Shown: piece by piece, positions 19,746-30,988 of the stretch
Layout: the number at the start of each line of letters is the position of its first letter
Numbering within the stretch: the stretch's first letter is position 1
NCBI GenBank assembly: GCA_011634665.1
Contig: WAEK01000005.1
Span: 1,222,501-1,286,500, forward strand
Direction of reading: 5' to 3'
Origin: Mortierella sp. BCC40632
Lineage: Eukaryota; Mortierellomycota; Mortierellomycetes; Mortierellales; Mortierellaceae
Length of the DNA: 64,000 nucleotides
Position numbers and translations under genes: made by a program
The notes under the pieces: model-generated
What the model saw: the letters and a program-made list of their open reading frames with translations, nothing else
What the model was told of the DNA's origin: nothing
The model's database searches: none

Positions 19746-21071
19746 ATGATTAAAATAGCCACATTGAATGTAAGGGGCATTCGCAAAGATTCGCCCCAAG
19801 ACCTGAATGGCATCTAGTGTGTTCTACCGATGGTTGAAAGACCTAGGGGCGGACATACTAGCATTACAAGAACTACAACTGGATAACGACACCGCTAATG
19901 ACAAAAAGACAATGGATAGAATAAGACAATCAGTGGGAGCCCATGACGCTATCTGGACCCCCCACTGCGCGCTTCTTCTTTGCAACCCCAACTTAACCTT
20001 CCAAAACCAAAAAGCAGCACACAAGAAGGCAGATGCATTGTAGCCACCATCCAATCACCCGCCATGGAGGATCTACTAACCATCTGCAACGTTTACGCAC
20101 CCGCACAACGTCCAGCCAGGACACCCTTTTTTCACCAAATCACACAGCTCCTTTTTTTTTTCACGAGTCCACTAAGTCAGAGTATTCTGCTTGGGGATTT
20201 GAACATGCGACACCACGACGAGTATCGACACCCAGTTATTCAGGACTGGATTAGAACCAACATGGCAGACATGATCAATGGAGCACAAACCAAACCCCTG
20301 CCAACCTTCTTTAGACGATACCAACAACAACAGTCGACCATTGACTACATCTTTGGTTCGCCCGATTTGGCAAGCACTAGCAAAAATCCAACACAACTCT
20401 TCGCCAGTAACTTCACAGACCATGATCTTTTGATGGTTACCTTCCGCGTGAAGGAACAGGTCCAAAGAGGAAAAGGATCATGGTGTTTAAACACATCCCT
20501 GTTGAAATCCAAGGCCTTTGTGGAATACTTACACTCGACACTGGATATATTGTCTGAGCCGAGAGCTACAGAGACAACCCAAGACCACTGGGACAGGATG
20601 AAGAAGAAAGTTAAAAATGCCTGCATCACATTTGCCATAGCCAACAAATCAAAGTCGGAGCACAACAAGAGAACTCTCCAGGAGAGGAGGATAGAGCTTA
20701 TGGAGAAGGAAGAAGAAGCCAGAGCCACCCGGGACCCTCTGGAAAGTATATATCGAGAAGACCTAGAAGAAATTGAGAAATGTATCGAGCAAGAGACGGT
20801 AGCCTTAATGGAGGGTCTTGCCCTAAAAGCAGGAGCGCGATGGACAGAGAAAGGAGAACGAAACAACCAGTACTTTTTCCAGACCATAAGACAGCGGCGA
20901 GAGAAAAGACTAATTTCTTTCTCTCAGACACCCAGCAAACGACTCGATATTCAAGAGCCCAGAGGACATCGGGAACCATGCTCGGGAATTCTACCAGGAT
21001 CTATACTCTCCAGAAGAAATAGACCAGGCAGCCTCTCAGACGCTTTTAGAGTCGCTGAGGAACCGCCCTAA
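19746..21071 (+). pseudogene. LINE ORF2, endonuclease domain
   Basis: Starts MIKIATLNVRGI and shows endonuclease/exonuclease/phosphatase motifs: LALQELQ, LLGDLNMRHHDEY, STIDYIFGS and FTDHDLLMVTF. These nick target DNA for target-primed reverse transcription. Frame breaks lie near 19800 and 19990. A helical linker follows to about 21070. Confidence 0.85.
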
Positions 21072-22499
21072 GGTCAAAGAAGAGGACAACAAGAAACTCC
21101 TAGGCCGGATGAAAATGGAAGAGCTCATCGCCCTCCTTGACTACTCTCCTCGACATAAAACCCCAGGACCGGACGGCCTCCCCTTCGAAATCTACCACCT
21201 CTTCCTCACTCACCCACGCACTGCCAGACTGCTGAAAAGAGTACTAAATGAGGCGCTCCAACATGGCAGGTACCCGGAGACATGGCAAAACACTATAATG
21301 ATTCTATTAGCGAAAACGGGCGACACGACACGACTAGCAAACTGGAGACCACTATCGCTTATCAACTGTGATGCTAAACTGTTTACAAAGCTCCTCACGA
21401 ACAGACTCCGGCCATGCCTACAATACCTCATCACTACCTACCAGTCCGGTTTCGTAGCGAACAGACTCATTGCAGACAACGGACTGGCTCTCTCGGGAAT
21501 TATGGACCACTGTCGCCAAACGCAAGGAAGGCAGGTGGGACTCTTGTTGGACCAGGAGAAAGCTTACGACAGAATACACCCAGAGCACCTAAGAAAGACA
21601 TTATTGGCCCTAGGTTTCCGACCATCTTTCGTCGACCGAATTAGCACCCTTTTTTTTTTGGCACCAAGATAGCTCTAAACATCAATGGACACCTTCAAAA
21701 GCCCTTTGATCAAAGAAGAGGGTTGAGACAAGGAGACCCCTCTCACCCCTCCTTTTTCAACATCGCATTCGAACCATTACTGCAGTCCATTCTCTTAGAC
21801 TCTCGTCTCAGAGGATGTGCTCTCCCGGCCCCAGAGAAACCTATCAAGCTCTTGGCATATGCAGCTGCCCTCCTGACATTCCTGAACTCAACCCAGGAAT
21901 GGACAGTGTTACAGCAACTGCTGGAAAGATACTGCAAGGCAACAAATGCAAAAGTGAATCTGAAAAAAGACTGTTGCATTCCCGGTCACATGGAACCCAG
22001 ACAAGGACCTAGTCACAGCGGTAAAAAGAGGCATCTATTGACTGGCATGACTCTACAAATCCGGATTACCTACGATACCTAGGCTACCCAGTGCCAATAT
22101 GCGAAAAGACATATTACGCTATTCTTTGACAAGGCTCTGGCGAAAATAGGGAACTGCCTCAACATTCACTCACAACGGTCGCTCTCAAGTATGGGAAGGG
22201 CATTAATCATCAACTCCCTGGCACTGTCGAAGATTTGGCATGTACTGTGGGTATGCCAACCAACCAAAACATGGTACAAGAAAATGCGAAAGGTGGTACG
22301 AGATTTTGCATGCCCATTTAAGCCGAAAGCATCATGGGCCGTCATCAGCTCCCCAAAAACTCAAGGTGGATTGGGTATCATCGATCCCGAGATACAAGCT
22401 CTCGCATTCCAGCTCAAACATCTCAGGAACATGCTTGACCCTTCACCAAGTCTAGGCAGATCAATCTTGGCAGCTTTGTTACAAGAGTACTCCAAGCTA
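21072..22499 (+). pseudogene. LINE ORF2, reverse transcriptase with YAAA in place of YxDD
   Basis: Canonical blocks are present: KTPGPDGLPFEIYH, NWRPLSLINCDAKL, QSGFVANRLIADN, LLLDQEKAYDRI and LRQGDPSHPSFFNIAFEPLL. The catalytic box, however, reads LLAYAAALLTF at 21849-21881, so both invariant aspartates are alanine (codons GCT and GCC). Further breaks occur near 21650 (T run) and 22080. The coding sequence is interrupted at 22498 by a TA-flanked MITE and resumes at 23304. Confidence 0.88.
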
Positions 22500-23303
22500 A
22501 AGTGCATCCAAAATTCGATCAATGATTTTTTTAGATGGAATCATTCCGCATTTACTCCTCAGTTCATGAGTCATTCCTCATGTTGATTCGTAGAGAAGAT
22601 CTGCTTTGCATACTTATGTGGTTCCAACTACAAAGGTCCACTCCAGGTATTGTAGCCATTCTCCAATCGAGCAACATAGTCAAAAGTACTAACAAAATTT
22701 TACACGGGTTTAGTACAGGGTTTTTAGTCTTTGTTCATGGGCTGATAGTTTCGAATCCATTGAAGTTGGGAAAAAACCCTAGATACACAGAGTACGTCAG
22801 TCAATAGACATCACAATCTATCATTATGACTATTTCAGTATGTCTTTTAGGCGGTCAAATCAATAACCATGGCCAGGCACCTTTTTCACAAATAGGCTAA
22901 AAGTTGCAAAAAATTCTCAAAGTGGACGTTCTTCAGAGCGAGAGAAATCGTGACAGATATCCACGCAGCCATTGAAATTTATGCAGGCTGTAATCATTGC
23001 TTGGACAACTCCTTCTACGTACCCAGCCGGGACATGGTTGTTTGTTCATTCGAACTATCAGCCCGTGAACAAAGACTAAAAACCCTGTACTAAACCCGTG
23101 TAAAATTTTGTTAGTACTTTTGACTATGTTGCTCGATTGGAGAATGGCTACAATACCTGGAGTGGACCTTTGTAGTTGGAACCACATAAGTATGCAAAGC
23201 AGATCTTCTCTACGAATCAACATGAGGAATGACTCGTGAACTGAGGAGTAAATGCGGAATGATTCCATCTAAAAAAATCATTGATCGAATTTTGGATGCA
23301 CTT
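22500..23303. mobile_element. Tc1/mariner-type MITE, 804 bp, long inverted repeats
   Basis: Inverted arms of about 240 bp start AAGTGCATCCAAAATTCG and end in the exact complement. TA dinucleotides flank both ends (22498-22499 and 23304-23305), the mariner-type target duplication. The interior of about 300 bp has no transposase. The arms translate as mirror-image ORFs, which are artefacts. It interrupts the LINE ORF2 after the LLQEYSK codons. Confidence 0.9.
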
Positions 23304-23305
23304 TA

Positions 23306-24321
23306 TCTCACCCTTTGGAAGCTTTGCTTGGACCTCTGAAAAGGTCGACGTGGTCCTCTATTCGGAAAATTGAGATCCTAAAAAGCCTAGTTCAAACAGC
23401 CCACAGATTACCAAGGATGGCACAGGATAGGAACGCCCCTCTCCCGCCAGTCAACACTCTTCTAGCCACACCAGTAGAATGGTGGCTCCAGACGGCGACT
23501 ACGCCCTCGGTCCCCTTTCTACACAGGACTGGGGAAATACTCATGTACAACGAAAAAGTCAAACTCCTACAACCACGACATGAAGATAGAAGTATCAAAG
23601 TGTTTTGGAAAGACCTCCAAAGAAGCATGAGACACATCGACAGAAGACTGCTGATGAGTATGACAACCCCGTCCCTGGAACCCGGAGATAATACAGCCCA
23701 GATTATTCTCAATGCTCCACTCGCCCTCCAAGAAGGGATGAACAGACCGAAGGAACCGCCAACGTTGGAACACGCCTCGTCCAAACAGCTCAGACTCTTT
23801 CTTCAAAGCCCGATCCCTGAGGAGAGAAGACAAGGCAGTACGACTCAGTGGACAAGATTTTGGAAACTTAAAATTCCACATCAAGCTCGCACAATCTGGT
23901 GGAGATATCTCCATGGGAATGTGGCTACCAATGAGATCCGACACCAGAGATGGGGCCTTGACACATCTTCCACTTGCAGGATATGCAATGAGGAGTCCGA
24001 AGACAAAACTCATATGTTCTTCTTGTGCCCCACGAAGCGACAGGCATGGCTAGAATACCTCAGAGAGACCACAACCAAGCTAGACTGGACGGATGAAGAC
24101 CTGTGCTCTATGACAGAACTGGCTCCCCTCACAAATCAAAAGTCAATCAAAAGTACCAGCTCTCCCTCCAACAATTAACAGCTTGCGGGCTACTCGGTAT
24201 CTGGAGGATGCACTATGCAGCAGTGATGGATGGAGCCAGCCTACCGGGGACGAAGGGTGCAAGCCTTATGCATGAAAACGCTAAAAAACTAGAGTCAGAA
24301 CTACGCCCCCTTCCTAAATAG
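23306..24321 (+). pseudogene. LINE ORF2, C-terminal zinc-binding region
   Basis: Continues the polyprotein after the MITE. It contains IPHQARTIWWRYLHGNVATNEIR and the zinc-binding motif CRICNEESEDKTHMFFLCP common to Tad/L1-type LINEs, ending SELRPLPK in a shifted frame. A homologous tail lies on the minus strand at 32.2-32.8 kb. Confidence 0.85.
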
Positions 24322-24544
24322 ATACACCCCTATTTTAATGCAAATCAATCTCGAGTGGCTCAATTAACAAGCACACCTCATCGTCGAGACTGAATAAAAG
24401 TACCAGAAAAAAAAAAAAAAAAAAACTCATGAGTTCATGAGTTGAAAAAAGCTTCGACTCAACTCAACTCATGTTACACGAGTCGGGAGAAAGTTCGAAC
24501 TCAACTCAACTCATGAGTTGAGTTGAGTTGAGTTGGTGAGTTGG

Positions 24545-24808
24545 TGTCATGTCCTATTAACTCTCCTCTTACTATAGGATCGCGGGCAAGTATCCTCCAT
24601 CGGCAGATGGAGGAAAAAAGGTTGTGTTATACTTTCCGAAGTGCGCGAGCACTCGGAAAGGATGAAGTTTATTATTTTCGAGCAAGAACAAAAATCTAGT
24701 ATAAAAGGGCGCAATAGGCGCATCCTATTTCCGTCAGTCTGCAATAAATATCTTCCCTTGCCCTTACCTTCCTGTCTCTAAAGGAGAGTCCTGTATTTGT
24801 CCTTGACA
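24545..24808 (+). repeat. Solo LTR, 264 bp, 5-bp TSD GTTGG
   Basis: Starts TGTCATGTCC and ends CCTTGACA, with short inverted ends TGTCA/TGACA. It contains GTATAAAAGGG and AATAAATAT. GTTGG precedes (24540-24544) and follows (24809-24813). It is the remnant of an LTR retrotransposon lost by LTR-LTR recombination, nested in the hAT-type MITE. Confidence 0.92.
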
Positions 24809-24835
24809 GTTGGTGAGTCGAGTTGAAGAACACTA

Positions 24836-27052
24836 TCTGCAACCAACAAACATACTGGATTGCTGAAAGTCCTCAGTTCCAGGAGCTTGTATTTGTCGCA
24901 CAGAGAGCGCCTGAAGCAAGCAGAGTGATATTCATGTCGAACGATACGGTTGCGAGAAGAGTAGGTGGATCATGAGACTGGGGTAAGTAAAGCAGAAGAC
25001 TTTGAATTCCTTCCTAATCGCTCACTACTTTCATCACGTCTTTTTAGGTAGCCGACGCGTATCTAGATTACATGCGGCAACTAAGGGTCGAGCTGCGCGA
25101 AATCTCTAAGGTGTCGTTCACGCTAGATGGATGGACGAGCCTAACTGGAACTTCTTTTCTGGCCGTCACTACTCACTGGATTGATGAGCATTGGAATTTG
25201 CACGATGTTACGCTCGGATTCGAGAAGATCACTGGTTGACACACAGCTCAGGTCCTTTTGGAGACATTTATTTCAGTTATCGAGCGGTTTGAACTACAGA
25301 AGAAGATTATGGCGATAACAACAGACAATGGCGCAAATATCCTCAAGATGGTAAAGCTTTTGGAGGAGCACACAAAAAAGTACCCTCAGGAATGGTAAGT
25401 CCTCAAATTTCAAATGTCCCAATGTAACGTTGTGTTGCGAGCACGGCTGCAGGAGTGCTATCCCGCTGATCAAAAATGAACATGGTGTATAGGGACCAGT
25501 GTTTCTTATCGAACAGAAAAAGTCAAGATCTCTTCTCGTTAAGCCGCGGACTCGTTTCGTTAAGCCCGTACTAATTACCTGTAAATGACCGTTATCAAAA
25601 CGAAACGTTAACGAAACGAAACGAGTTATCGAACGAAATCCGTCTCGTTGAGAAACACTGATAGGGACCATTTCGATGCAAATTGACAGCATGTGTCATG
25701 CATTGCACATGTTGTTAACTTAGCTGTGCAAACACTGCTAGGCAGGAATGGCCTCGGCGCAAGCCTCTCTGAAGAAACTGGAGACATGGTAGACGACAAT
25801 TCCAGTGACGGGGAAAGCAGTGATGACGATTACAACGACGCACTTTTCTCCTTCAATGTAGGCCAGGAATCTGCCACCGGTGTCAATGGATCAAACAGCA
25901 ACGACGAAACCAGTAACAGCCAACATCTGTTGGACGACAATGCGTCCGATAGTACTAGTGCTAGCACCAAGCAAGCGCTAGACAAGTTGCGGATAGGATT
26001 GAAAAAAATCAGGTGTGTAATGTACCAAACCGTCCAAGTCTTCATTTCTTTATTTCAACTAATTAAATTTGCAAGATATTTGTACACTTTCCATGCGCTG
26101 CAGACTATCCTCTACAAGGTTCGAGAAGTTCATACAGTTCACAAAAACGGATGACAACAAGAAGGGCCTTCGGCCACTCCTTGATGTCTGCACTCGTTGG
26201 GGGTCAACATTTACGATGCTCAAGCGGGAAATCGATTGCAGGGCAGCGTACAATGATAACGTGTTGATGGTGACGACCTCTCAAGGATTACTTCCTCAGT
26301 AACACAGAGTGGGAGCGACTAATAAAGCTGTAGGACCTTTTAAAAGAGTTCGACGAGTACACCACGACAGCCTGTGCCAGTGATTCCTATGTAGCAAATT
26401 AGCAATCGGGGTGGGCATCCAGATCTACAACGATCTGCTTGAGAACCTCGGAAATTTCATAGCAAGTGATAAAAACCGCACATCGGATCTAGTGTGTGGC
26501 GCAAAAGCAGCATATGAAAAACTGAAGGACTACTATTTCAAGACAGATAACTCGCCAATTTACTCTGTGGCTATAGCTCTTCACCCTGCATGCCAGTTCG
26601 AGTATTGGAACAAGGAGGGATGGGGCCAATATATCGAGCCAGCCAAGGCAGCCGATCGCGGCGTGTGGAAAGCAAGCTACAAGCCTTCGTCAAGCACAAG
26701 CTCGACTGAACCAGATCCAATTGCTTCCACCAATCTCAACAGGTCACTTATCCGTTTAGGAAGATCAAGGTCGCGTGCAATCGATGTTGGTGACGAGTTA
26801 GAGACGTTTGTCAATGCTCCTTCCGGATCGGTGTCGCCGTTAAAATGGTGGAAAACACGCCATGGGTCTTGGCCGTCTCTATCAACAATGGCGAAGGATC
26901 ACTACGCCATTATGGCTACATCAGTGCCTTCGGAACGAGCCTTTTCAAGAGCGCGTGCCCTTCTTCGCTACCAAAGAAACCGCCTCTCTGCAGATAAAAT
27001 CCAACAGAACTTGTGTTTGATTTCTTGGTACAATCGCAAGAGTGAGAAGTGA
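24836..27052 (+). pseudogene. hAT transposase relic
   Basis: Recognisable blocks in order: FTLDGWTSLTGTSFLAVTTHW (first catalytic D), MAITTDNGANI (second D), HVSCIAHVVNLAVQTLL, an acidic insert, and the C-terminal dimerisation region with KWWKTRHGSWPSLSTMAKDH and SVPSERAFS. An intron (GTAAGT near 25395 to TTGACAG near 25690) lies before the HVSCIAHVVN exon and contains its own MITE. Stops and frame breaks occur (for example TGA near 25236 and TAG near 26330). The 5' end is cut by the right end of the large MITE at 24835. Confidence 0.88.
25497..25660. mobile_element. hAT-type MITE, 164 bp, inside a hAT transposase intron
   Basis: Termini CAGTGTTTCTTATCG and CGTTGAGAAACACTG, flanked by the perfect duplication ATAGGGAC (25489-25496 and 25661-25668). 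The interior carries AACGAAACG words, so it is a different subfamily from the (AACTC)n elements. Confidence 0.92.
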
Positions 27053-27108
27053 TACTTAGACAGATTGAAAGTGTAATAAAGGCACACAATGCTAATGGTC
27101 AGCAATCT

Positions 27109-27186
27109 TTATCCCTTCGTCTGTCAAAATTTCAAAATCTCTGTAAATTTGGAACAGATTTGTTCCCAAAACAGACGAAGGGATAA
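27109..27186. repeat. 78-bp palindromic mini-element
   Basis: A perfect 16-bp inverted repeat TTATCCCTTCGTCTGT...ACAGACGAAGGGATAA encloses a 46-bp AT-rich loop. It lies just beyond the hAT transposase. It could be a MITE with TA-type duplication or a stem-loop; no second copy is seen in the window. Confidence 0.6.
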
Positions 27187-27369
27187 CTTAAAAAGAGGAT
27201 AGAGCATGTAGATGTTGAGTATGTGTTATCAAGGCTACACAACAATGGGCAGGGTGAGTAGTCCAGACATTAATCTGTTTCAAAAGCGAAAAATTAATTG
27301 TTGGATATCGTGTGCTTGTTCAGGGAAAAAGAGGACAAGAGAAGCATTCCATAGTCCTACATCTTTTGC

Positions 27370-27575
27370 AGAAGAGTACTGAGCTAGACATGGGAGAAAG
27401 AGAGAAAGAGAGATAGAGACAGAGAGAGAATAAATAAATAAATAAAATAAAAACAGAGACAGAGAAAGAGAGAGTCTAGGAGACAGAGAGGGTGGGGGAA
27501 GGGTTGAAAGGTCTTTCGCACGCATGAGAGTGAGAGTCAGAGAGAGAGAGAGAGAGAGAGAGATTCAGCTGAAAG

Positions 27576-27624
<49 letters not shown>

Positions 27625-27634
27625 CAAAGGAACG

Positions 27635-27683
<49 letters not shown>

Positions 27684-27693
27684 CAAAGGAACG

Positions 27694-27744
<51 letters not shown>

Positions 27745-27755
27745 CAAAGGAACAG

Positions 27756-27806
<51 letters not shown>

Positions 27807-27973
27807 GATAGAGATAGAGATAGAGATAGAGATAGAGATAGAGAAAAAAAAAAACCAAAAAGAGAGAGTCGAGGAGATCAGAGAGGGTGGGGGGAAGGGC
27901 TTGAAAGGTCCTCTCAACGCATGAGAGTGAGAGTCAGAGAGAGAGAGAGAGAGATCCAAAGCCGAAACAGCCA

Positions 27974-28043
<70 letters not shown>

Positions 28044-28130
28044 GATAGAGATAGAGATAGAGATAGAGATAGAGACAGAGATAGAGATAGAGATAGAGAT
28101 AGAGAAAAAAAAGGGGGGGAGAGAGAGATT
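27370..28130. repeat. (GA)n and (GATA)n arrays with embedded minisatellite
   Basis: Long (GA)n tracts separated by near-identical spacers (GATTCAAAGGAACGCCA), giving units of about 69 bp, followed by (GATAGA)n. A segment with CGCATGAGAGTGAGAGTCAGAG occurs twice (about 27464-27540 and 27856-27945), so a block of about 390 bp has duplicated. All ORFs over this region are repeat translations. Confidence 0.9.
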
Positions 28131-28659
28131 AAGAGTGATAGCGAGAGAGATTGTGTGTGCAATAGAGTGTACGCAAGGGAAGGAATTCACAAAAGTCTGT
28201 TCTTCAAAGGAGGTGATGATAGTTCAGATCAAAGGATGATGAAGAAAGGATGGTTGAGGATGAAGAAAAAGGCAGATGTGACTGATGAAAAATGAACAGA
28301 TGTGACTGATGAAGAAATGGACAGAGGAGTTTGATGAAGAAAAGTATAGATGATGCTGATGAAGAAAAGGAATGCTTAGGTACTGAGGCTCTCCAAAAAA
28401 AAAAAAAAAAAAAAAGTTGGCTGCGTTCCTGGGATTTCTCTTGCACAGGAACCGTCATTTGATCTGGACTCTAATTCTTGAGATGCCACTTCACTTGGGC
28501 TGCTGCCTTACGAAGTTCTTGGGGGAGGCCAGATTCTGAGAACTCTCTTCCTCAAGCTGTCAAACCTCGCCTATTCGCTGGTGTATATTGATGAGTTAGT
28601 CTGGCATCGCCTGATCTTTGGAATGCCCTCAGATCTATCCCTTTTGAGATCAAACCATG
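28131..28659. other. No gene recognised; purine-rich DNA and poly(A)
   Basis: GATGAAGAAA-type imperfect repeats (28210-28380) and a poly(A) of about 21 at 28394-28414, then unremarkable sequence. No coding signature. Confidence 0.4.
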
Positions 28660-28915
28660 CAAGCCAGCCCGAGTTGATGTGAGCCAACTCGAATTAATTC
28701 GAGCCAACTCGAGCCATGCGAGCCAGCTCGAGTCATGCGAGCCAACTCGAATTAATGTGAGCCAGTCCGAGTTGATGCGAGCCAACTCGAATCAGGCTGA
28801 GTTGTGGTGAGTTGGATTCGAGTCGAGCTGAGCAAAATTTTGGCTCGATTAAAAAATTTCGAGCCGAGTCGAGCCAAACCTCCGGCTCGACTCAGCTCGC
28901 CCGTGAGAAACACTA
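28660..28915. mobile_element. hAT-type MITE, right part, (GAGCCAACTCGA)n interior
   Basis: The right end GTGAGAAACACTA at 28903-28915 matches the family terminus. The interior is built from GAGCCAACTCGAATTAAT-like words. I found no left terminus, so the left boundary is approximate and the element may be truncated. Confidence 0.65.
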
Positions 28916-29637
28916 CTCTGCACCTACTGCGACAACAATCCATTACAGATCTCAAAGCCTTGGATTTGGATCTCTCTCCTGCCATTCGCCACTTGGAGTC
29001 ATTGCCGGAGAATGCACTATTGGATTTGGAAAACCTGACATCAAAGCTTTGCTGGTTGATAGCAGTTGTTGGTATGTTTCGAGGGGACGACATCGCCTGT
29101 ATTGATATCGCCCACAGCCAGTTCAGGATCAACACTCAGGTTGCCATCCTGCCGGTGGTCCTACCCAAGGAGAGGAGATGAAGAGGCCGTATCAGAAAAT
29201 TCACCACTATCCAGGCTCACTCCAACCCTCTTCTCTGTCCGATATCGACGCTACAAGAGCATCTCGCACATCTACCAGACGAGGTAGAGCTGGTGCCCCA
29301 CCACAAGGATCCAAATATCCTGGTACGCCCACTGATACGAGACAGACGTAACTTGCGTAGGGCTGTTGGGGCCGACACCATCAACAGACACATTGCCGCT
29401 ATCACAGATTTATTGGAGCGACCTTCGTCTACTCCACGCCCACGTGCACGCGCCATCGGTGCATCCACGGCGTTCAAGAGAGGGATCCCAAAAGACTACA
29501 TCGTGGTGCAAGCCAACTGGTCGTCTTCCCTCATGTTTGACAGCCTCTATCGTTTGAGTGGGGTGATACCCACCAACTTCACGAACGCTGTCCTAGGGTA
29601 CTCTGGAGCCACATATGGGGTTCTCGCCACTGGAGGA
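28916..29637 (+). pseudogene. DIRS-type tyrosine recombinase relic
   Basis: The reading (two frames, break near 29180) gives LTSKLCWLIAVVGMFRGDDI (first catalytic Arg), then ARAIGASTAFKRG and QANWSSSLMFDSLYRLS (Trp and nucleophile Tyr). These align with the recombinase of the complete DIRS elements (FLRPSDIERI, ARAAGSTQAARKG, GNWSSSAMFSKFYRMS). Right after the coding end, CACATATGGGGTTCTCGCC resembles the inverted-repeat start of the terminus-only element at 29714-29974. It is flanked by MITE ends on both sides. Confidence 0.8.
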
Positions 29638-29713
29638 TAGTGTTCTCAAAACTTGGCTCGAGCCGCATGAGGGGGCCGTGCGCAATTCAATCACTATTTT
29701 AAAGCTCGAGTTT
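29638..29713. mobile_element. hAT-type MITE, left end
   Basis: TAGTGTTCTCAAAACTTGGC opens a family-type terminus followed by GCTCGAG words. No right end is found; a DIRS-derived palindrome begins at 29714. Confidence 0.55.
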
Positions 29714-29974
29714 ATAACATGAAGGCTTACGCTTATTATTCGACTACGGCGAGGACCCCATATGTCTCACCGCTTTGCCCACCCTTCGTCTCTCTCAGCC
29801 TTTGCTCACGAACTCGAAGATAGAGATCCAGTAGGGCTCCAGCCAAGTTCAAATGCACCACTCTTTCACTTTAGTTTAGTTCAGATTCTGGAAGTTTCGA
29901 GCGACTTTTATTAAAAGGTTACACATATGGGGTCCTCGCCGTAGTCGAATAATAAGCGTAAGCCTTCATGTTAT
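29714..29974. mobile_element. Terminus-only DIRS-like palindrome, 261 bp
   Basis: Arms of about 47 bp read ATAACATGAAGGCTTACGC at the left and the complement at the right. The inner arm contains GGACCCCATATGT and, on the right, ACATATGGGGTCCTCGCC. The block TCGAATAATAAGCGTAAGCCTTC aligns with TCGGATAATGGACATAAGACTTC, the right end of the complete DIRS elements. It has no coding capacity and no target duplication, as expected for DIRS. A partial relative lies at 40413-40462. Confidence 0.7.
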
Positions 29975-30988
29975 TCGGTTACGCTGGAGATAGTAATAGA
30001 GAGATGATTACGAGCTGCTTCCGAATAAAGATTATCCATATTATCAGTGGCAACATGGTTGAACTTCACCAAGTCATTAGGCAGTTCTTTTCTGTCGCAT
30101 CAGATATCGTGTCTTCGGTGGAAATCACCCCAGCCCATTACCCACATTTCTATCGCATGAGCCTTTCATACCACCGCTACCGCGTCGATCACTGGAGCCA
30201 CGATCACCTCCATTCTCAGCTTCTCGTCCAGCTTCTTCTTTCCCAGCTTCTTCTTTCCCAGCTTCTTCTTTCCCAGCTTCTCCTTCATCTTCTCGCTCGG
30301 CTTCCCTACAAATTCCACCAGCATCCCTCTGCCTTCACCTCTTGCCTCTCCAATTCAGCCACTCTCGTCTAATGACCCAACCATTCCAATCGCGCCAATT
30401 GACCTGGATGCCTTAGCTGAGGAGCTTGCGTTGCCACGAAACAGACTAACTAACACTGCTTACACTATGCAGCCTCGTCCTAATACCCTCGAACCACTCT
30501 GACTAGAATAGTTCCATGATCTTGCCGGAGAGCCTTCGATCTGGCTAATGAATAGACACCACAAGTGGCGTCGGAATGCGAGTCCTTTGGTGCGAAATCA
30601 GTACTCCTTCAAAATCGAAAATTTATCACTTCAGTCCTGCGAGCTATTTCGGAGGCACAGGAGCCTACACTGGATCAGCAACGAGAAGCAGGGATGCGGA
30701 CAGTCCAACAAAAAATTACTCGTACTGGTTCTCTCAATAAATAATTCATACAGCTTCGTAAAGAACTCGTCGATTAATAAAAAAAATTAATAATAAATAG
30801 ACTGCGTGAATGCATTCACACCTACTTTACCCAATGTCCTGAGTGATTTTAGCATTGACACGCACACAAGAAAAAATATATGGAGTGAAGCCATTGTATT
30901 TAATTCAGTCTGATTGATTCCCAGTATCCGCCCTCCTAGCAAAGAATTTAAGTGTAATACCACATGCTAATTTTGCCGTGGCTGGCTT
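29975..30988. other. No gene recognised; 15-bp tandem repeat at 30217-30285
   Basis: Contains four units of CAGCTTCTTCTTTCC. The 134-aa frame over it is leucine/serine-rich because of the repeat. The remainder is AT-rich towards 30780. Confidence 0.5.

Larger units (their letters stand above)
18304..24423 (+). mobile_element. Full-length LINE (Tad/L1-like) with zinc-knuckle ORF1
   Basis: About 5.3 kb after subtracting an internal mariner-type MITE. The flanking duplication AACTCATGAGTTCA (18290-18303 and 24424-24437) and a terminal poly(A) of about 19 prove target-primed insertion. ORF1 has CCHC knuckles. ORF2 has an AP-type endonuclease, reverse transcriptase and a C-terminal CxxC...H...C motif. 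Several frame breaks are present. Confidence 0.92.
18005..24835. mobile_element. hAT-type MITE (about 430 bp) split by a LINE and a solo LTR
   Basis: Left end TAGTGTTTCCC at 18005 and right end GAAGAACACTA at 24825-24835. The interior consists of AACTC/GAGTT words and two tandem copies of a 52-bp unit containing GGGCATCTACGCCCTGTAAG (18181-18285). A LINE (18304-24423) and a solo LTR (24545-24808) are inserted within it, each with its own target duplication. The outer flanks (CACATAAC, TCTGCAAC) do not match. Confidence 0.75.

Noticed and set aside
22535..23268. Two mirror-image genes beginning MESFRIYSSVHES
   Set aside because: They are the inverted arms of the 804-bp mariner-type MITE, not coding sequences.
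27524..28295. Arg/Glu or Leu/Ser repeat proteins
   Set aside because: They are translations of (GA)n and (GATAGA)n microsatellites on both strands.
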